Source of the DNA: Spirosoma panaciterrae DSM 21099
Lineage (GTDB): Bacteria > Bacteroidota > Bacteroidia > Cytophagales > Spirosomataceae
DNA: 64,000 bases
Direction of reading: 5' to 3'
Assembly: GCF_000374025.1 (NCBI RefSeq)
Contig: NZ_KB893196.1
Span: 22,034 to 86,033, forward strand
Shown: one piece after another, positions 36,239-45,381 of the stretch
Position numbering within the stretch: the stretch's first letter is position 1
How the letters are laid out: each line of letters opens with the position of its first letter
Position numbers and translations under genes: made by a program
The notes under the pieces: model-generated
Databases searched by the model: none
Told to the model about the DNA's origin: nothing
What the model saw: only the letters and a program-made list of their open reading frames with translations

Positions 36239-36799
36239 ATGCAAATTACTACCGTTCGATCGGATGCTGATGTTCAGGGGATTTTGGCACTCCAGCAAAA
36301 AAACCTCCGCCGAAATGTTCCACTTGCTGTACAGGTCGATCAGGGATTTGTGACCGTTGAGCATGACCCGGCTGTACTAGCACGTATGAACCAGGCAGCT
36401 CCCAGCGTCATTGCCAAAGACGGCAATAGCGTAGTAGGCTATGCCCTGACCATGCTTCCTGAATTTGGATCGGAAGTACCAGAACTGCTGCCCCTGTTTG
36501 ACCTGATCACCAAGCTGACTTACGACGGTAAGCCCTTACCCGAATATGCCTGGTATGTGATGGGACAGGTATGTGTAGCTGATGGGTATCGGGGCCAGAA
36601 ACTATTCGACCGGATGTTCCAGCATCATCGCGAAGTATATGGCGACCGATTTCAGCTACTGATCACCGATATTTCGGCCAACAATACCCGCTCGTTACGG
36701 GCTCATAGTCGCGTTGGCTTCGAGCCGATTCACGAGTTTTACGATCCGGCTATCGGCGAAACCTGGGTAGTGGTAGCCTGGGATTTCAGAAAGGAGTAA
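36239..36799 (+). CDS. GNAT family acetyltransferase
   Basis: 186 residues from the ATG at 36239. A GNAT core is seen in VIAKDGNSVVGYALTML, then YVMGQVCVADGYRGQKLFDRMFQHH with the acetyl-CoA loop (GYRGQKLF) and SANNTRSLRAHSRVGFEPIHEFY, the usual last strands. It acetylates an unknown substrate. A weak hairpin at 36185-36193/36214-36222 lies between the epimerase gene and this one. An in-frame start nine residues earlier is possible. Confidence 0.8.
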   Translation: MQITTVRSDADVQGILALQQKNLRRNVPLAVQVDQGFVTVEHDPAVLARMNQAAPSVIAKDGNSVVGYALTMLPEFGSEVPELLPLFDLITKLTYDGKPLPEYAWYVMGQVCVADGYRGQKLFDRMFQHHREVYGDRFQLLITDISANNTRSLRAHSRVGFEPIHEFYDPAIGETWVVVAWDFRKE

Positions 36800-36853
36800 A
36801 TTGGCCGCTGAACAAAGACCTATAGCCAGTCTGACGATTGGCCCAACTGAACC

Positions 36854-38137
36854 ATGCGCCTGCTCATTCTCTTCGTACTTAGCGTCACCTCAGTGGTGGC
36901 CCAGCCCTTACCCCAAACTTTCACCCCTGCCAAATCGGCCGCTGATGCGGGTTTTTCGGCCGACCGACTAAAACGGTTAGACACCTGGTTACAAAGCCTG
37001 ATCGATCAGGACATAGCGCCCAATGCCGTTACGTTTGTGGCCCACAAAGGCAAAGTGGTTCATTATAAAGCGTTCGGGTACAGCAACCTGGCCAAGAAAA
37101 CTCCACTCAAACGCGATGACCTCTATCGGATTGCCTCACAGTCGAAAGCCATCACGACGACTACGCTTATGACCTTGTTTGAGGAGGAAAAATTTTTGCT
37201 CGATGATCCGATCTCAAACTATATTCCTGCCTTTAAAAATCCGAAAGTACTGGTCAGGTATGACAAAAAAGACCCGATTGGCGGTACCTACGAAACGCGT
37301 CCGGCAAAAGGCGAAATCACCATTCGGAAATTGCTGAGCCACAATGCGGGTATTCCATACGAGCACCCACTCGATGGTCGCCCCGAATTTAAAGTACCCT
37401 TTTTCAATTCAACGGCTCCCGATAAGCTCGAAGATGCGATCAATAAACTGGCCAAACGTCCACTCCTGCGTGATCCTGGAACGGACTCTACCGGCGCGGG
37501 CTTTACTTATGGACTGAATACCGACATTATTGGCCGACTGATCGAAGTCCTGACTGGCAAACCGCTGGATGTTGCCATACGGGAACGCGTATTGGAGCCG
37601 CTGGGCATGACCGACACCTATTTTTACCTGCCCGATCATAAAGCCAGCCGACTGGTTGAACTGTACGAAAAGTCGAGTATGGACAAACCGCTGACGTTAC
37701 ATACGAACGAAGCCTACCGCAACTCGTCTATTTCGGGGGCTAAAACGTATTTTTCGGGAGGAGCGGGATTGATCAGTTCGGTAGAAGACTATGCCAAACT
37801 TTGCCAGATGTTCCTGAACGGCGGCACGTTCAATAGCAGGCGGATTCTGGGTCGAAAAACGGTCGAAATGATGCTCCGTAACCAGATTGGCGCGGCTGAG
37901 GTCTGGGATCGGAAAGATAAGTTTGGGCTGGGTTTTCAACTGATTACCGAAAACTCCCATTATGGCGATCAGGCAACCCCCGGTTCATTTACCTGGGGGG
38001 GGATGTACTGCTCCGAATTTACGATTGACCCCAAAGAAGAACTTATTCTTCTCATTTTTACCAATGTGCAGCCCTACGCTTATTACAGCGACTTCGTAAA
38101 GAAATTCCGAATCGCGGTATATCAGGCACTTGATTAG
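36854..38137 (+). CDS. Beta-lactamase-family serine hydrolase, exported
   Basis: 427 residues with a signal peptide ending VTSVVAQ. The class C beta-lactamase/esterase fold is shown by the SxxK motif Ser95-Gln-Ser-Lys98 and the YxN-type motif in FTYGLNTDIIGRLIE. The block LSHNAGIPYEHP and a C-terminal GLGFQLITEN are typical of family members such as EstB and penicillin-binding-protein-like hydrolases. It probably cleaves an ester or amide in the periplasm. Actual beta-lactamase activity is not implied. A hairpin follows 30 bases downstream. Confidence 0.88.
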   Translation: MRLLILFVLSVTSVVAQPLPQTFTPAKSAADAGFSADRLKRLDTWLQSLIDQDIAPNAVTFVAHKGKVVHYKAFGYSNLAKKTPLKRDDLYRIASQSKAITTTTLMTLFEEEKFLLDDPISNYIPAFKNPKVLVRYDKKDPIGGTYETRPAKGEITIRKLLSHNAGIPYEHPLDGRPEFKVPFFNSTAPDKLEDAINKLAKRPLLRDPGTDSTGAGFTYGLNTDIIGRLIEVLTGKPLDVAIRERVLEPLGMTDTYFYLPDHKASRLVELYEKSSMDKPLTLHTNEAYRNSSISGAKTYFSGGAGLISSVEDYAKLCQMFLNGGTFNSRRILGRKTVEMMLRNQIGAAEVWDRKDKFGLGFQLITENSHYGDQATPGSFTWGGMYCSEFTIDPKEELILLIFTNVQPYAYYSDFVKKFRIAVYQALD

Positions 38138-38167
38138 GCTATTCTCAGACGAAGATGTAGCTAAACT

Positions 38168-38205
38168 GGCAAATCAGAGGGCCATGGAGTTCCCTCTGAT
38201 TTGCC
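38168..38205. terminator. 14-bp perfect hairpin between convergent genes
   Basis: GGCAAATCAGAGGG (38168-38181) pairs with 38192-38205 over a 10-base loop. It lies between the serine hydrolase gene (plus) and the 33-residue peptide gene (minus), ending nine bases from the peptide stop. Confidence 0.75.
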
Positions 38206-38213
38206 GATACCTA

Positions 38214-38315
38214 TCAGCTACCTGCATGCAATGTAATTTGGTTTACCTTTCCGTGCTTAACCAGTTTTGGTTTTTGGTATGCCTTTTTAGGCAATAGCTT
38301 AGTGTAACTTTTCAT
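38214..38315 (-). CDS. 33-residue peptide with lasso-type RiPP leader signature
   Basis: The minus strand reads ATG to TGA, 33 residues, basic. Residues 13-28 are YQKPKLVKHGKVNQIT, an exact fit to the lasso-precursor leader signature Y-x2-P-x-L-x3-G-x5-T recognised by the RRE of B proteins. The remaining tail is only LHAGS, too short for a lasso core. GKVNQITLHAGS aligns with GNVKKLTLKIGS of the peptide at the window's right edge. An A-rich stretch precedes the ATG and a perfect hairpin follows the stop, both in favour of a real gene. It may be a truncated precursor, a leader-only peptide, or a decoy. Confidence 0.6.
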   Translation of the reverse strand: MKSYTKLLPKKAYQKPKLVKHGKVNQITLHAGS

Positions 38316-38503
38316 GGTTTTAATCGTTTAAAGTAAGTAAAGATGGGTATACTTAATGCGACCAGTACGTCCTTTACGCATACTTCTTTTGCAATAATAA
38401 GGCTATAAAAGCGACATCGCGATGCCGTTAAAGTGCTTATTTAGTAGAAGGTAGTGTGGCCATATACGCATTATGCCAACTTGTTAATGAATGCTTCCAA
38501 CCC

Positions 38504-39550
38504 ATGATTAAAAAAATTGCTCTTGTACTTGTAGGGGTTTTGGCTGCGCTGGTTGTCTGGCAATGGGATTTGGTCAGTTATGGGTGGATGCAGGCGAAAG
38601 GACAATTGAGCGTAATCTGGAACACAAAACCCGTAAACCAGGTGTTGGCAGATCCGACGTACCCCGACTCGTTGAAAAAGCAAATAGAACTTATCCGCGA
38701 AATCAAGCGTTTTGCTATAGACTCGCTTGGTTTGGATAAGTCAGGAAGTTACGAATCGTTTTATGACCAGCATGGGAAGCCAATCCTGTGGGTGGTAACA
38801 GCCGCAGAGCCTTATCAACTCGTTGCAAAACAATGGCATTTCCCAATCATCGGTACGTTTTCGTACAAAGGTTTTTTTGAAAAAGACCGTGCCGATTCAG
38901 CGGTTTCGGAACTTAAACGAACTGGTTTCGATACCCGGATTGGTGAAGTATCGGCCTGGTCGACATTAGGATTTTTAAATGACCCGATCTTGTCCAGCTT
39001 TCTGGATAAACCTGTAGGAAGCCTGGCCGAGTTGATTATCCATGAACTGACGCACGGAACGCTGTTCATAAAAAATAGTTTAGAGTACAACGAAAACCTG
39101 GCTGATTTCGTAGGCGAATACGGAGCCTTACGGTTTCTGGCCCAAAAGTATGGGAAAGCTTCCGAGCCTTACCAGAACTATCTGGCCAGTAAAGCGTTTT
39201 ACGAACGATACGATGAGCATATTTTGCGGGGGACCCGAACGCTCGACAGCTTATACCGAACGTTTAAACCTACAACCCTGGCGGCTGTCAAAGATTCACT
39301 GAAATGGCAAACCATTCGGCAAATCGTGGCTTCAGCCGACACCATCACCGATCAACGTAAAGCCATAAGTGTACGTTCAATAAAAAAACGGAGTCTTAGC
39401 AAACCAAACTTACCCAATAATGCGTACTTTATTGGGTACTTAACCTACCGAAAACAACAGAATCGGTTTCGGCAGGAATTTGAAAACCGATTCGGAGGAG
39501 ATTTTAAACGATACTTGTCTTACTTAAAAAAGACCTATCCATCTTTATAA
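38504..39550 (+). CDS. Putative membrane-anchored aminopeptidase (PF10023 type)
   Basis: 348 residues. One N-terminal hydrophobic segment (KIALVLVGVLAALVVWQW) anchors or exports the protein. The zinc metallopeptidase motif HELTH is at residues 180-184, followed by ENLADFVGEYGA, which supplies the third ligand Glu and a conserved Asp, as in the 'putative aminopeptidase' family PF10023. A likely role is trimming peptides in the periplasm. The ATG at 38504 is preferred; earlier in-frame codons add residues without character. The DUF3108 gene starts 30 bases after its stop. Confidence 0.8.
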   Translation: MIKKIALVLVGVLAALVVWQWDLVSYGWMQAKGQLSVIWNTKPVNQVLADPTYPDSLKKQIELIREIKRFAIDSLGLDKSGSYESFYDQHGKPILWVVTAAEPYQLVAKQWHFPIIGTFSYKGFFEKDRADSAVSELKRTGFDTRIGEVSAWSTLGFLNDPILSSFLDKPVGSLAELIIHELTHGTLFIKNSLEYNENLADFVGEYGALRFLAQKYGKASEPYQNYLASKAFYERYDEHILRGTRTLDSLYRTFKPTTLAAVKDSLKWQTIRQIVASADTITDQRKAISVRSIKKRSLSKPNLPNNAYFIGYLTYRKQQNRFRQEFENRFGGDFKRYLSYLKKTYPSL

Positions 39551-39580
39551 CTGGAGTCCGGGATGCGGGCATTTGGTACT

Positions 39581-40369
39581 ATGAAGAAGTTATTGATCAG
39601 CATTGGTATTCTTTTGGTCCTGAGCACTGGCTTTATGGCGTTAAACACCTATCGTCGTGTCGTCAATACAAGCTTTGGTCCCGGCGAACATCTCGAATAC
39701 CGGGTTCACTATGGTTTTTTGAACGCGGCCGAAGCCATTGTCGATGTAAGCCCAACTCTATACAAAGTCAACGACCGTCCTTGTTACCGCGTGAACGTCG
39801 ACGGCCGAACCGTCGGTGCTTTCGATCTGGTTACCCGCATTCGGGACACCTGGCGGTCTTATATTGATACAGCCGCCATTCTTCCTCAGAAGTTCTATAC
39901 CAATCTTCAGGAAAACAGTTACCGGAAAGAAGAAAATATTACGTTTAATCACGAAACCAATACCGTAAAAGCTGAAGAGCGTACGGAAAAGGATGTGTTC
40001 AAGGTCCCCGATAATGTCCACGACCTGATCAGTGGCTATTACTTCCTGCGTACAATCGATTTCAACAGGATCAGTAATGGGCAGGTTCTTGAAGTACCGG
40101 CTTTTTACGACGATACCATTTATAATATGAAAGTTCGGTATCGTGGTAAAGCGGTTATCAAAACCAAGCAGGGCAAGATCAATGTCATCAAGCTGAATCC
40201 GGTTCTGCCTGCTAACAAGCTCTTTAAAGAAGAAGAGTCGATCCGTATTTTCGTTTCCGACGATGCGAACAAAGTGCCGGTAAAAGTAGAAGTTGACTTC
40301 TGGGTCGGCGCTATGGTCATGGATTTGCGCCAGAATAGCGGCCTGAAACAACCCCTTAAGTTCTTTTAA
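39581..40369 (+). CDS. DUF3108 protein
   Basis: 262 residues. An N-terminal hydrophobic segment (LLISIGILLVLSTGFMAL) is followed by a beta-rich domain with FGPGEHLEYRVHYGFLNAAEAIVDV, FDLVTRIRDTWRSYID and KVRYRGKAVIKTKQGKINVIKLNPVLP, typical of DUF3108. Family members are periplasmic and of unknown function. It is probably cotranscribed with the upstream aminopeptidase-like gene. A very strong hairpin follows. Confidence 0.8.
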   Translation: MKKLLISIGILLVLSTGFMALNTYRRVVNTSFGPGEHLEYRVHYGFLNAAEAIVDVSPTLYKVNDRPCYRVNVDGRTVGAFDLVTRIRDTWRSYIDTAAILPQKFYTNLQENSYRKEENITFNHETNTVKAEERTEKDVFKVPDNVHDLISGYYFLRTIDFNRISNGQVLEVPAFYDDTIYNMKVRYRGKAVIKTKQGKINVIKLNPVLPANKLFKEEESIRIFVSDDANKVPVKVEVDFWVGAMVMDLRQNSGLKQPLKFF

Positions 40370-40377
40370 TTGTACCC

Positions 40378-40441
40378 TCTTCTTCATCCATACAAAACCC
40401 TCCCCATAGCTATAGGGAGGGTTTTGTATGGATGAAGAAGA
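40378..40441. terminator. 27-bp perfect hairpin terminator
   Basis: The arms 40378-40404 and 40415-40441 are complementary over 27 bp, with a 10-base loop. It lies between the convergent DUF3108 and SdrD-like genes and would stop transcription from both sides. Confidence 0.8.
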
Positions 40442-40501
40442 AACGTCATTGTACATTCTCTGCTTTAACGACCCGGTTTCTTACTACCTGATTTCAAAAC
40501 C

Positions 40502-43500
40502 TCATCGGCCTGGTCGCTTGGCTATTTTTATCAGGATAGGCACACATGTACCCGTTGGGCATACACAGGCCTGTATGTCAACGGAGGTTTCGGCATAACA
40601 ATCCGTTTCGTTGTAGACCCGTAGCCAATAGATACCGGGCGACTGGATCGGACTCAGAAACCCAGTCGCAGGCAGCAGCGTCTTACCTGACGTTACCGCT
40701 ACACCTGTATCAAATGAGCTACCTTGTACCAATTCATAGGTTAAAGGCCCTGCTGTCGTAGTAGACACGTTATCTAAGACAATTGTATACGAACCCGGTC
40801 CGTTACAGTTTGAATAAATGTTTCCGATTGTTGGCAACGGATTCACCGTAACGGCCCCAATAGTGGTTGCCGTACAGCCGCTACTTGTTCCGACCACGGC
40901 GGTGTATACAGTGTTGCCTGTAGGTGTAACCACAAACACGCCGGAGGCATTCACCAGATTACCGGGCAACAGGGTATAACTATTGCCACCCGTTGCGGTT
41001 AAACTAGCGGTTTGCCCACTACAGATCGTAGCGCTGGTCAGCGTAGCCACGGGCAGCTCGTTTACGGATACGGTTCCTGTTACACTGGCTACACAACCAT
41101 TGGCGTTGCTTACAATCACGGTATATGCACTTTGCGAGGTGGGGCTTACGACAAACTCGCCGATAGCACTTACCAGATTATCAGGCAGAAGCGTGTAACT
41201 GGTGCCCCCTGTAGCAAGCAGAGTGGCCGACTGGCCTGTGCAGATCGTCGCACTATTTACTGTTGCCGTTGGCAGCGGGTTCACTGTTACACTGGCGACG
41301 GCCGATGTGACGCTGTTGCCGATGGTACAGGTGGCGGTGTATGTCAACACCGTAGGGCTGGCGATGCTGGCAAGACTAGCCGTAGAAACCGTTACCGATG
41401 TACCACTACTGGGCATAGTCCCGGCCGACCAGTCGATTCTTCCAGTAGCACACCCACTAGCTGTAAGCGTAGCGGGTTGCCCGGCACAAACGACAGCCAA
41501 TGTCACCTGTATGTCAGCCGCAACGGTACAACTTGATGGCGCTGAATACGTCAGACTGAACACTTGTCCCGCATAGCTTGCACTCAGCGAATGAGGCCCT
41601 GAACCCGATGGAAAGCCACTTAACGAGAAAGGCACAGAGGTTGACCCTACGGTTATGGGTACACTGGCCGTTACATTCCCATCCGTTAAAAGGGCGTTAT
41701 CGGTTATCGAATTGCTGAGCGACATTGTCCCCGTAAGCGTATACTCGTTGGTCAGTGTATTACAGGTACCGGGAGTCACGGCAAGTCCGACGGTAGGTAT
41801 ACAGTTGTTATACGGCAGAAAGGCCGGAACGATTTCATAACAATACGGTCCGTTGTATACAATGACCGAATAACTCGTACCACTGCTACTGACGGGATTA
41901 GCCAGTCCCGTATAACTTACACTTCCACTCACTATTGTACGGCTGTTGCCAGTAGCCGTATACGCAGGCGGAATACTAGTGGTGTATAAAAAGGTTTTAT
42001 CCCCATTCTGTATACCGCTAATATCAATGCGGGCATCACTATTCGCGGTAATACTGCTGACCGGGCAAGTGGCTGGTGTTACGGATACACTCGCCACAGA
42101 TGTTGGCAGACAGTAAAAACCAACATCAAAGCTATGATCTACTGAGCCGCTGTAGCTGGTGGTGATACTAATTGCCGGTGCGGTGAAGCTTGCGAAAGCA
42201 GTTAGTTGCGCATCCGAATCGTTCAGATCATTTCGATAGCCTCCTGTCGCATTCGCTACGGTAAGATGGTATTTTCCACCGCCAGCCGTTAGCAGTGTAT
42301 CAACAAACTGGCCGTTCGTACCAAAAACAATCTGATAGGATGAGTTGGGTAAAAGGGCAGTCGTTGAACCCGGCACGGTCGACGATGTTGGTGTGTACGT
42401 AAAATAATATTCACCAACCGCATCGGTCGTAGTCGTGGCAAGAACAACCCCGTTCTGTAGTAAAGAAACATTGACACCAGGCAGGCCCGCTTCATCTGGG
42501 TCCTGTTCGCCATCGTGATCAGTATCAAGCCAGACCCGATTGCCCACCTGCAAATAAGCCGGTAGGTCGCAGGCTAATCCAACCCCGCCCAGGCCCGTAG
42601 CTTTACCCAGCGTTCCTCCATCGCCATCTACCGTTTTATACACCACAAATGCACTGGTTGCATTATTGCCCGTAGTATGGGTTCCTGTTTTGTTGCTCAG
42701 AAAACGTAATCCACCCGACCAGGACTGGTTGTTGAGCGGGTCCATTGTCGAAGCTACTACCTCACCAGACCCCGGTCGAATAGCCAGAGCCCCATTGGCA
42801 TTTTCAGAATGCACTAACCCTTGCCCTTCATAATAGAAGTCATCGTTGTAGAACTCACCCCCACCTGGCCCCTGGTTGTTATTGATACTCGAACCCGTAT
42901 TAGGCCCTGCTTTACCACCATTTTCCAGGATAAACGTACCATTACTAAAATACGCTCTGAGCAAATCTCCTCCACTGATGTTACTGTAATGTTTGGTATC
43001 ACCAGCATCATCGCTAAAGTTCTGAAAGCCAAGCTGTAGGCCCGAACGATCATTGAATCCCAGTACCATGGACCCATCAATATCAAACTCAATACTGGCC
43101 AGAATAGGCTGCGGGTGCATGATAAAATACTCGCCCGTATTAACGACCACAAAATTGGAGAATGAATCTTCCCAGGGGTACCAGCCCCGTATGCTGAAAT
43201 CCGTACGATCAGGGGCGCCTTTCGGGTAAGTCAGCGGAAAATCGAATATAATCTGGTAGGTTCCCCCACTCCCCAGATTATCACCTGTACCGGGCGTATA
43301 GGCATACACAATAGCCCGCAGATCGCTCTTGTCTTTACTAACGGATGCATCGCAAACAGCACCTACATATACCTTCCCCTGATACGTCTTCAAAGCCCAG
43401 ATCCGGCGGATACCACTGGTACACACATTATCGGCCGGCAACGGGTGAACAGCCCAATCGCTGGGGCCCGGTGCCCCCGAAGGCGGTACCCGAAGTGAAT

Positions 43501-44878
43501 ACAATTTGCCATCGTGCAGATTTGTAAACCACAATAGTGACCCATCTTCGGCAATATCCATGTCACCAATACCTACTTTCCCAATGGCCGTAAATGAATC
43601 AGGATCGTGGCTGGCGGCAATGGGTAGCCCCTCTAACCCCCTTGCATTATTCGACGGGATTGTCCCCAAATCGATTCCCAGTGTGGTGAGGTCTACATAC
43701 AGATTTGTATTCGCAGTACTTAATGTGGGGCCCGACATATCGGTAATATAAATACCGCCCAGGCCAGCAGGCCCCAGCCCGACATGCCGACGGAGTACAG
43801 CACTCGTGTATAGTCGTTTTGTAAACTTGCTATACGTAGTTCCCCACAAGGACCCAACCTGGCTAGCCGTAGCGAGCGGTTTCATCACACTCATGTTCTT
43901 GTTGCCACGCGACGAATACGGAAAAGCAATAAGGGCATCAAGACCGCCAGATGTAGAGCCATTTGGCAACGGGTCTCCGTTAACAAAACAGGGCAGCATA
44001 ATCAAAGGATCAGTCTGGCAATACTCCTGGGCATTAAGTACCCCCAGGTCAACCCGACAGTCCGGTGCGCTAACAAACTGAACCGTCGTCCGTCCATCCG
44101 CTCCGTTTGGGGTTCCATTGCCGGCATAGGTCGGTATATTAGTGAATTCGATCCGAACTGGATACTCTGCCTGCGGAATAGCCATCGTATAGTTACCAAT
44201 TGAATCGGTCGATGTCGTGTACGTTGTACCCACTCTGGTAATGGCCCGAACAGTAATATCAGGTAATCCGGTAGCCTCGCCATCCTGATGAATACCGTCC
44301 GCATTAAAATCTTTGAAAACAGTGCCTCCCAGCCCCAGGCAGGTCAGTGGTGGGCAGGCAGATGGCTTCGTGATCGTTTCAGTGACCGAACAGTTTTGCC
44401 CACCTGCGTTATAAGAGACGGTTACAGCAGCGGGTGTGCCATCGGCATCAACCTGAAACGCTACTACTTGCGGAGTATGTACATCGGCGTTTGCTGCGGT
44501 CGAAATAGCACGGGTCGTAAACGTCTTGGTAGCACTTCCTAGCTGAACCGTAACCACCCCTCCATCAGGAATAGTCGACCAGCCAATTTCAGCGCTAATG
44601 GTTACCTTACTGATTCCACTGACGGAGTAACAACCTGTTTCGCTAAGCTGTAAAGTCAATCCACAGTCATTATCACCAACGGATGCAGTTTGGGGAACGG
44701 TTTTATACGTAATCGGTTTTGTGCTGAGCGAATGAGCCACCTTGTCGATATCCTCTTGAAAATGCTTCGGCTTTACTGTAGCTGTTCGGTCATAGGCTGG
44801 TGGTGGAACAGCCGTCTTATCCGAATGTAAAATCAATACCAGTTGAAGTGAAATAGGTACAAGTAGTCTTAGTAACAT
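40502..44878 (-). CDS. Giant SdrD-B/Ig-domain surface protein
   Basis: 1458 residues. The N-terminus MLLRLLVPISLQLVLILHS is a likely signal peptide. An SdrD B-like domain at about residues 185-265 (LGGTVFKDFNADGIHQDGE) is followed by a central region of about 480 residues with WFTNLHDGKLYSL and GKVYVGAVCD strands that suggests a beta-propeller. A second B-like domain begins near 780 (VGNRVWLDTDHDGEQDPDEAG). Two 80-residue Ig-like repeats lie at about 1195-1350, each with the motif ICtGQsAsLtATGG and YTLLPgNLV. The C-terminus has CVCPTGTCVPILIKIA instead of a T9SS domain. Adhesion or matrix function is inferred. Confidence 0.85.
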   Translation of the reverse strand: MLLRLLVPISLQLVLILHSDKTAVPPPAYDRTATVKPKHFQEDIDKVAHSLSTKPITYKTVPQTASVGDNDCGLTLQLSETGCYSVSGISKVTISAEIGWSTIPDGGVVTVQLGSATKTFTTRAISTAANADVHTPQVVAFQVDADGTPAAVTVSYNAGGQNCSVTETITKPSACPPLTCLGLGGTVFKDFNADGIHQDGEATGLPDITVRAITRVGTTYTTSTDSIGNYTMAIPQAEYPVRIEFTNIPTYAGNGTPNGADGRTTVQFVSAPDCRVDLGVLNAQEYCQTDPLIMLPCFVNGDPLPNGSTSGGLDALIAFPYSSRGNKNMSVMKPLATASQVGSLWGTTYSKFTKRLYTSAVLRRHVGLGPAGLGGIYITDMSGPTLSTANTNLYVDLTTLGIDLGTIPSNNARGLEGLPIAASHDPDSFTAIGKVGIGDMDIAEDGSLLWFTNLHDGKLYSLRVPPSGAPGPSDWAVHPLPADNVCTSGIRRIWALKTYQGKVYVGAVCDASVSKDKSDLRAIVYAYTPGTGDNLGSGGTYQIIFDFPLTYPKGAPDRTDFSIRGWYPWEDSFSNFVVVNTGEYFIMHPQPILASIEFDIDGSMVLGFNDRSGLQLGFQNFSDDAGDTKHYSNISGGDLLRAYFSNGTFILENGGKAGPNTGSSINNNQGPGGGEFYNDDFYYEGQGLVHSENANGALAIRPGSGEVVASTMDPLNNQSWSGGLRFLSNKTGTHTTGNNATSAFVVYKTVDGDGGTLGKATGLGGVGLACDLPAYLQVGNRVWLDTDHDGEQDPDEAGLPGVNVSLLQNGVVLATTTTDAVGEYYFTYTPTSSTVPGSTTALLPNSSYQIVFGTNGQFVDTLLTAGGGKYHLTVANATGGYRNDLNDSDAQLTAFASFTAPAISITTSYSGSVDHSFDVGFYCLPTSVASVSVTPATCPVSSITANSDARIDISGIQNGDKTFLYTTSIPPAYTATGNSRTIVSGSVSYTGLANPVSSSGTSYSVIVYNGPYCYEIVPAFLPYNNCIPTVGLAVTPGTCNTLTNEYTLTGTMSLSNSITDNALLTDGNVTASVPITVGSTSVPFSLSGFPSGSGPHSLSASYAGQVFSLTYSAPSSCTVAADIQVTLAVVCAGQPATLTASGCATGRIDWSAGTMPSSGTSVTVSTASLASIASPTVLTYTATCTIGNSVTSAVASVTVNPLPTATVNSATICTGQSATLLATGGTSYTLLPDNLVSAIGEFVVSPTSQSAYTVIVSNANGCVASVTGTVSVNELPVATLTSATICSGQTASLTATGGNSYTLLPGNLVNASGVFVVTPTGNTVYTAVVGTSSGCTATTIGAVTVNPLPTIGNIYSNCNGPGSYTIVLDNVSTTTAGPLTYELVQGSSFDTGVAVTSGKTLLPATGFLSPIQSPGIYWLRVYNETDCYAETSVDIQACVCPTGTCVPILIKIAKRPGR

Positions 44879-45381
44879 TCCGTTGAAGCTAGAGGATGAA
44901 CAGTTAACCCATCAACAAATAATATATTATTTATCAAATTCAGTTACCTCTAGTCTACTTATGATTAACACAACAGTAGATTAAATATTCATGTATCAAA
45001 AAATAATGACAGACTATAACCTTTAATACATCAGAGATAACCTATTTCATGATTGGCAACATTTATACCATCCAGCCATCCATAGGGATTATCAATTCTC
45101 AAAAAGGATAAACAACAGATTGTATTTTATTAAGCGGCTTATAACTCGACAGATTGTCTTTACCCACAAAAATCACACCATTTTATCAACTAACCTACCA
45201 AATGCTTTTAACAATAAAGTTACTCATATACCAATAATCACAATTTTTATTTATTCTATACAGCACAATAAGAAACTTATTAGTAAGCTAATGAAGTACT
45301 AAGAGTAGTTTTTAATTACCAAAAATAACAATATCGTATAGTATTAATTTGTTCTAGAATCAAGAAGAATCGCCGTATAAC
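44879..45381. other. AT-rich gap of about 500 bases
   Basis: Markedly richer in A and T than its surroundings, with no convincing gene. An exact minus-strand -7 match TATTTTTG lies at 45320-45327, more than 400 bases from the SdrD-like start, so a long leader or a small RNA is possible. Short TTATCAA motifs recur at about 44930, 45090 and 45184 but none is a good DnaA box. A 60-residue frame at 45120-45302 shows no protein-like features. Confidence 0.4.
45320..45327 (-). promoter_or_regulatory. Isolated -7 promoter match
   Basis: On the minus strand the bases read TATTTTTG, an exact TAnnTTTG. In such AT-rich sequence a chance match is quite possible. Confidence 0.25.

Noticed and set aside
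40830..41290. Repeat array or CRISPR-like pattern
   Set aside because: It is two diverged Ig-like coding repeats in one frame, not a short-repeat array.
45120..45302. 60-residue frame in the AT-rich gap
   Set aside because: Composition is what random AT-rich DNA gives (Ile, Asn, Lys, Thr), with no signal or motif.
44879..45381. Replication origin near dnaA
   Set aside because: TTATCAA motifs recur but none fits the DnaA box TTATCCACA, and the dnaA flank itself has none. GC-skew of the whole chromosome would decide.
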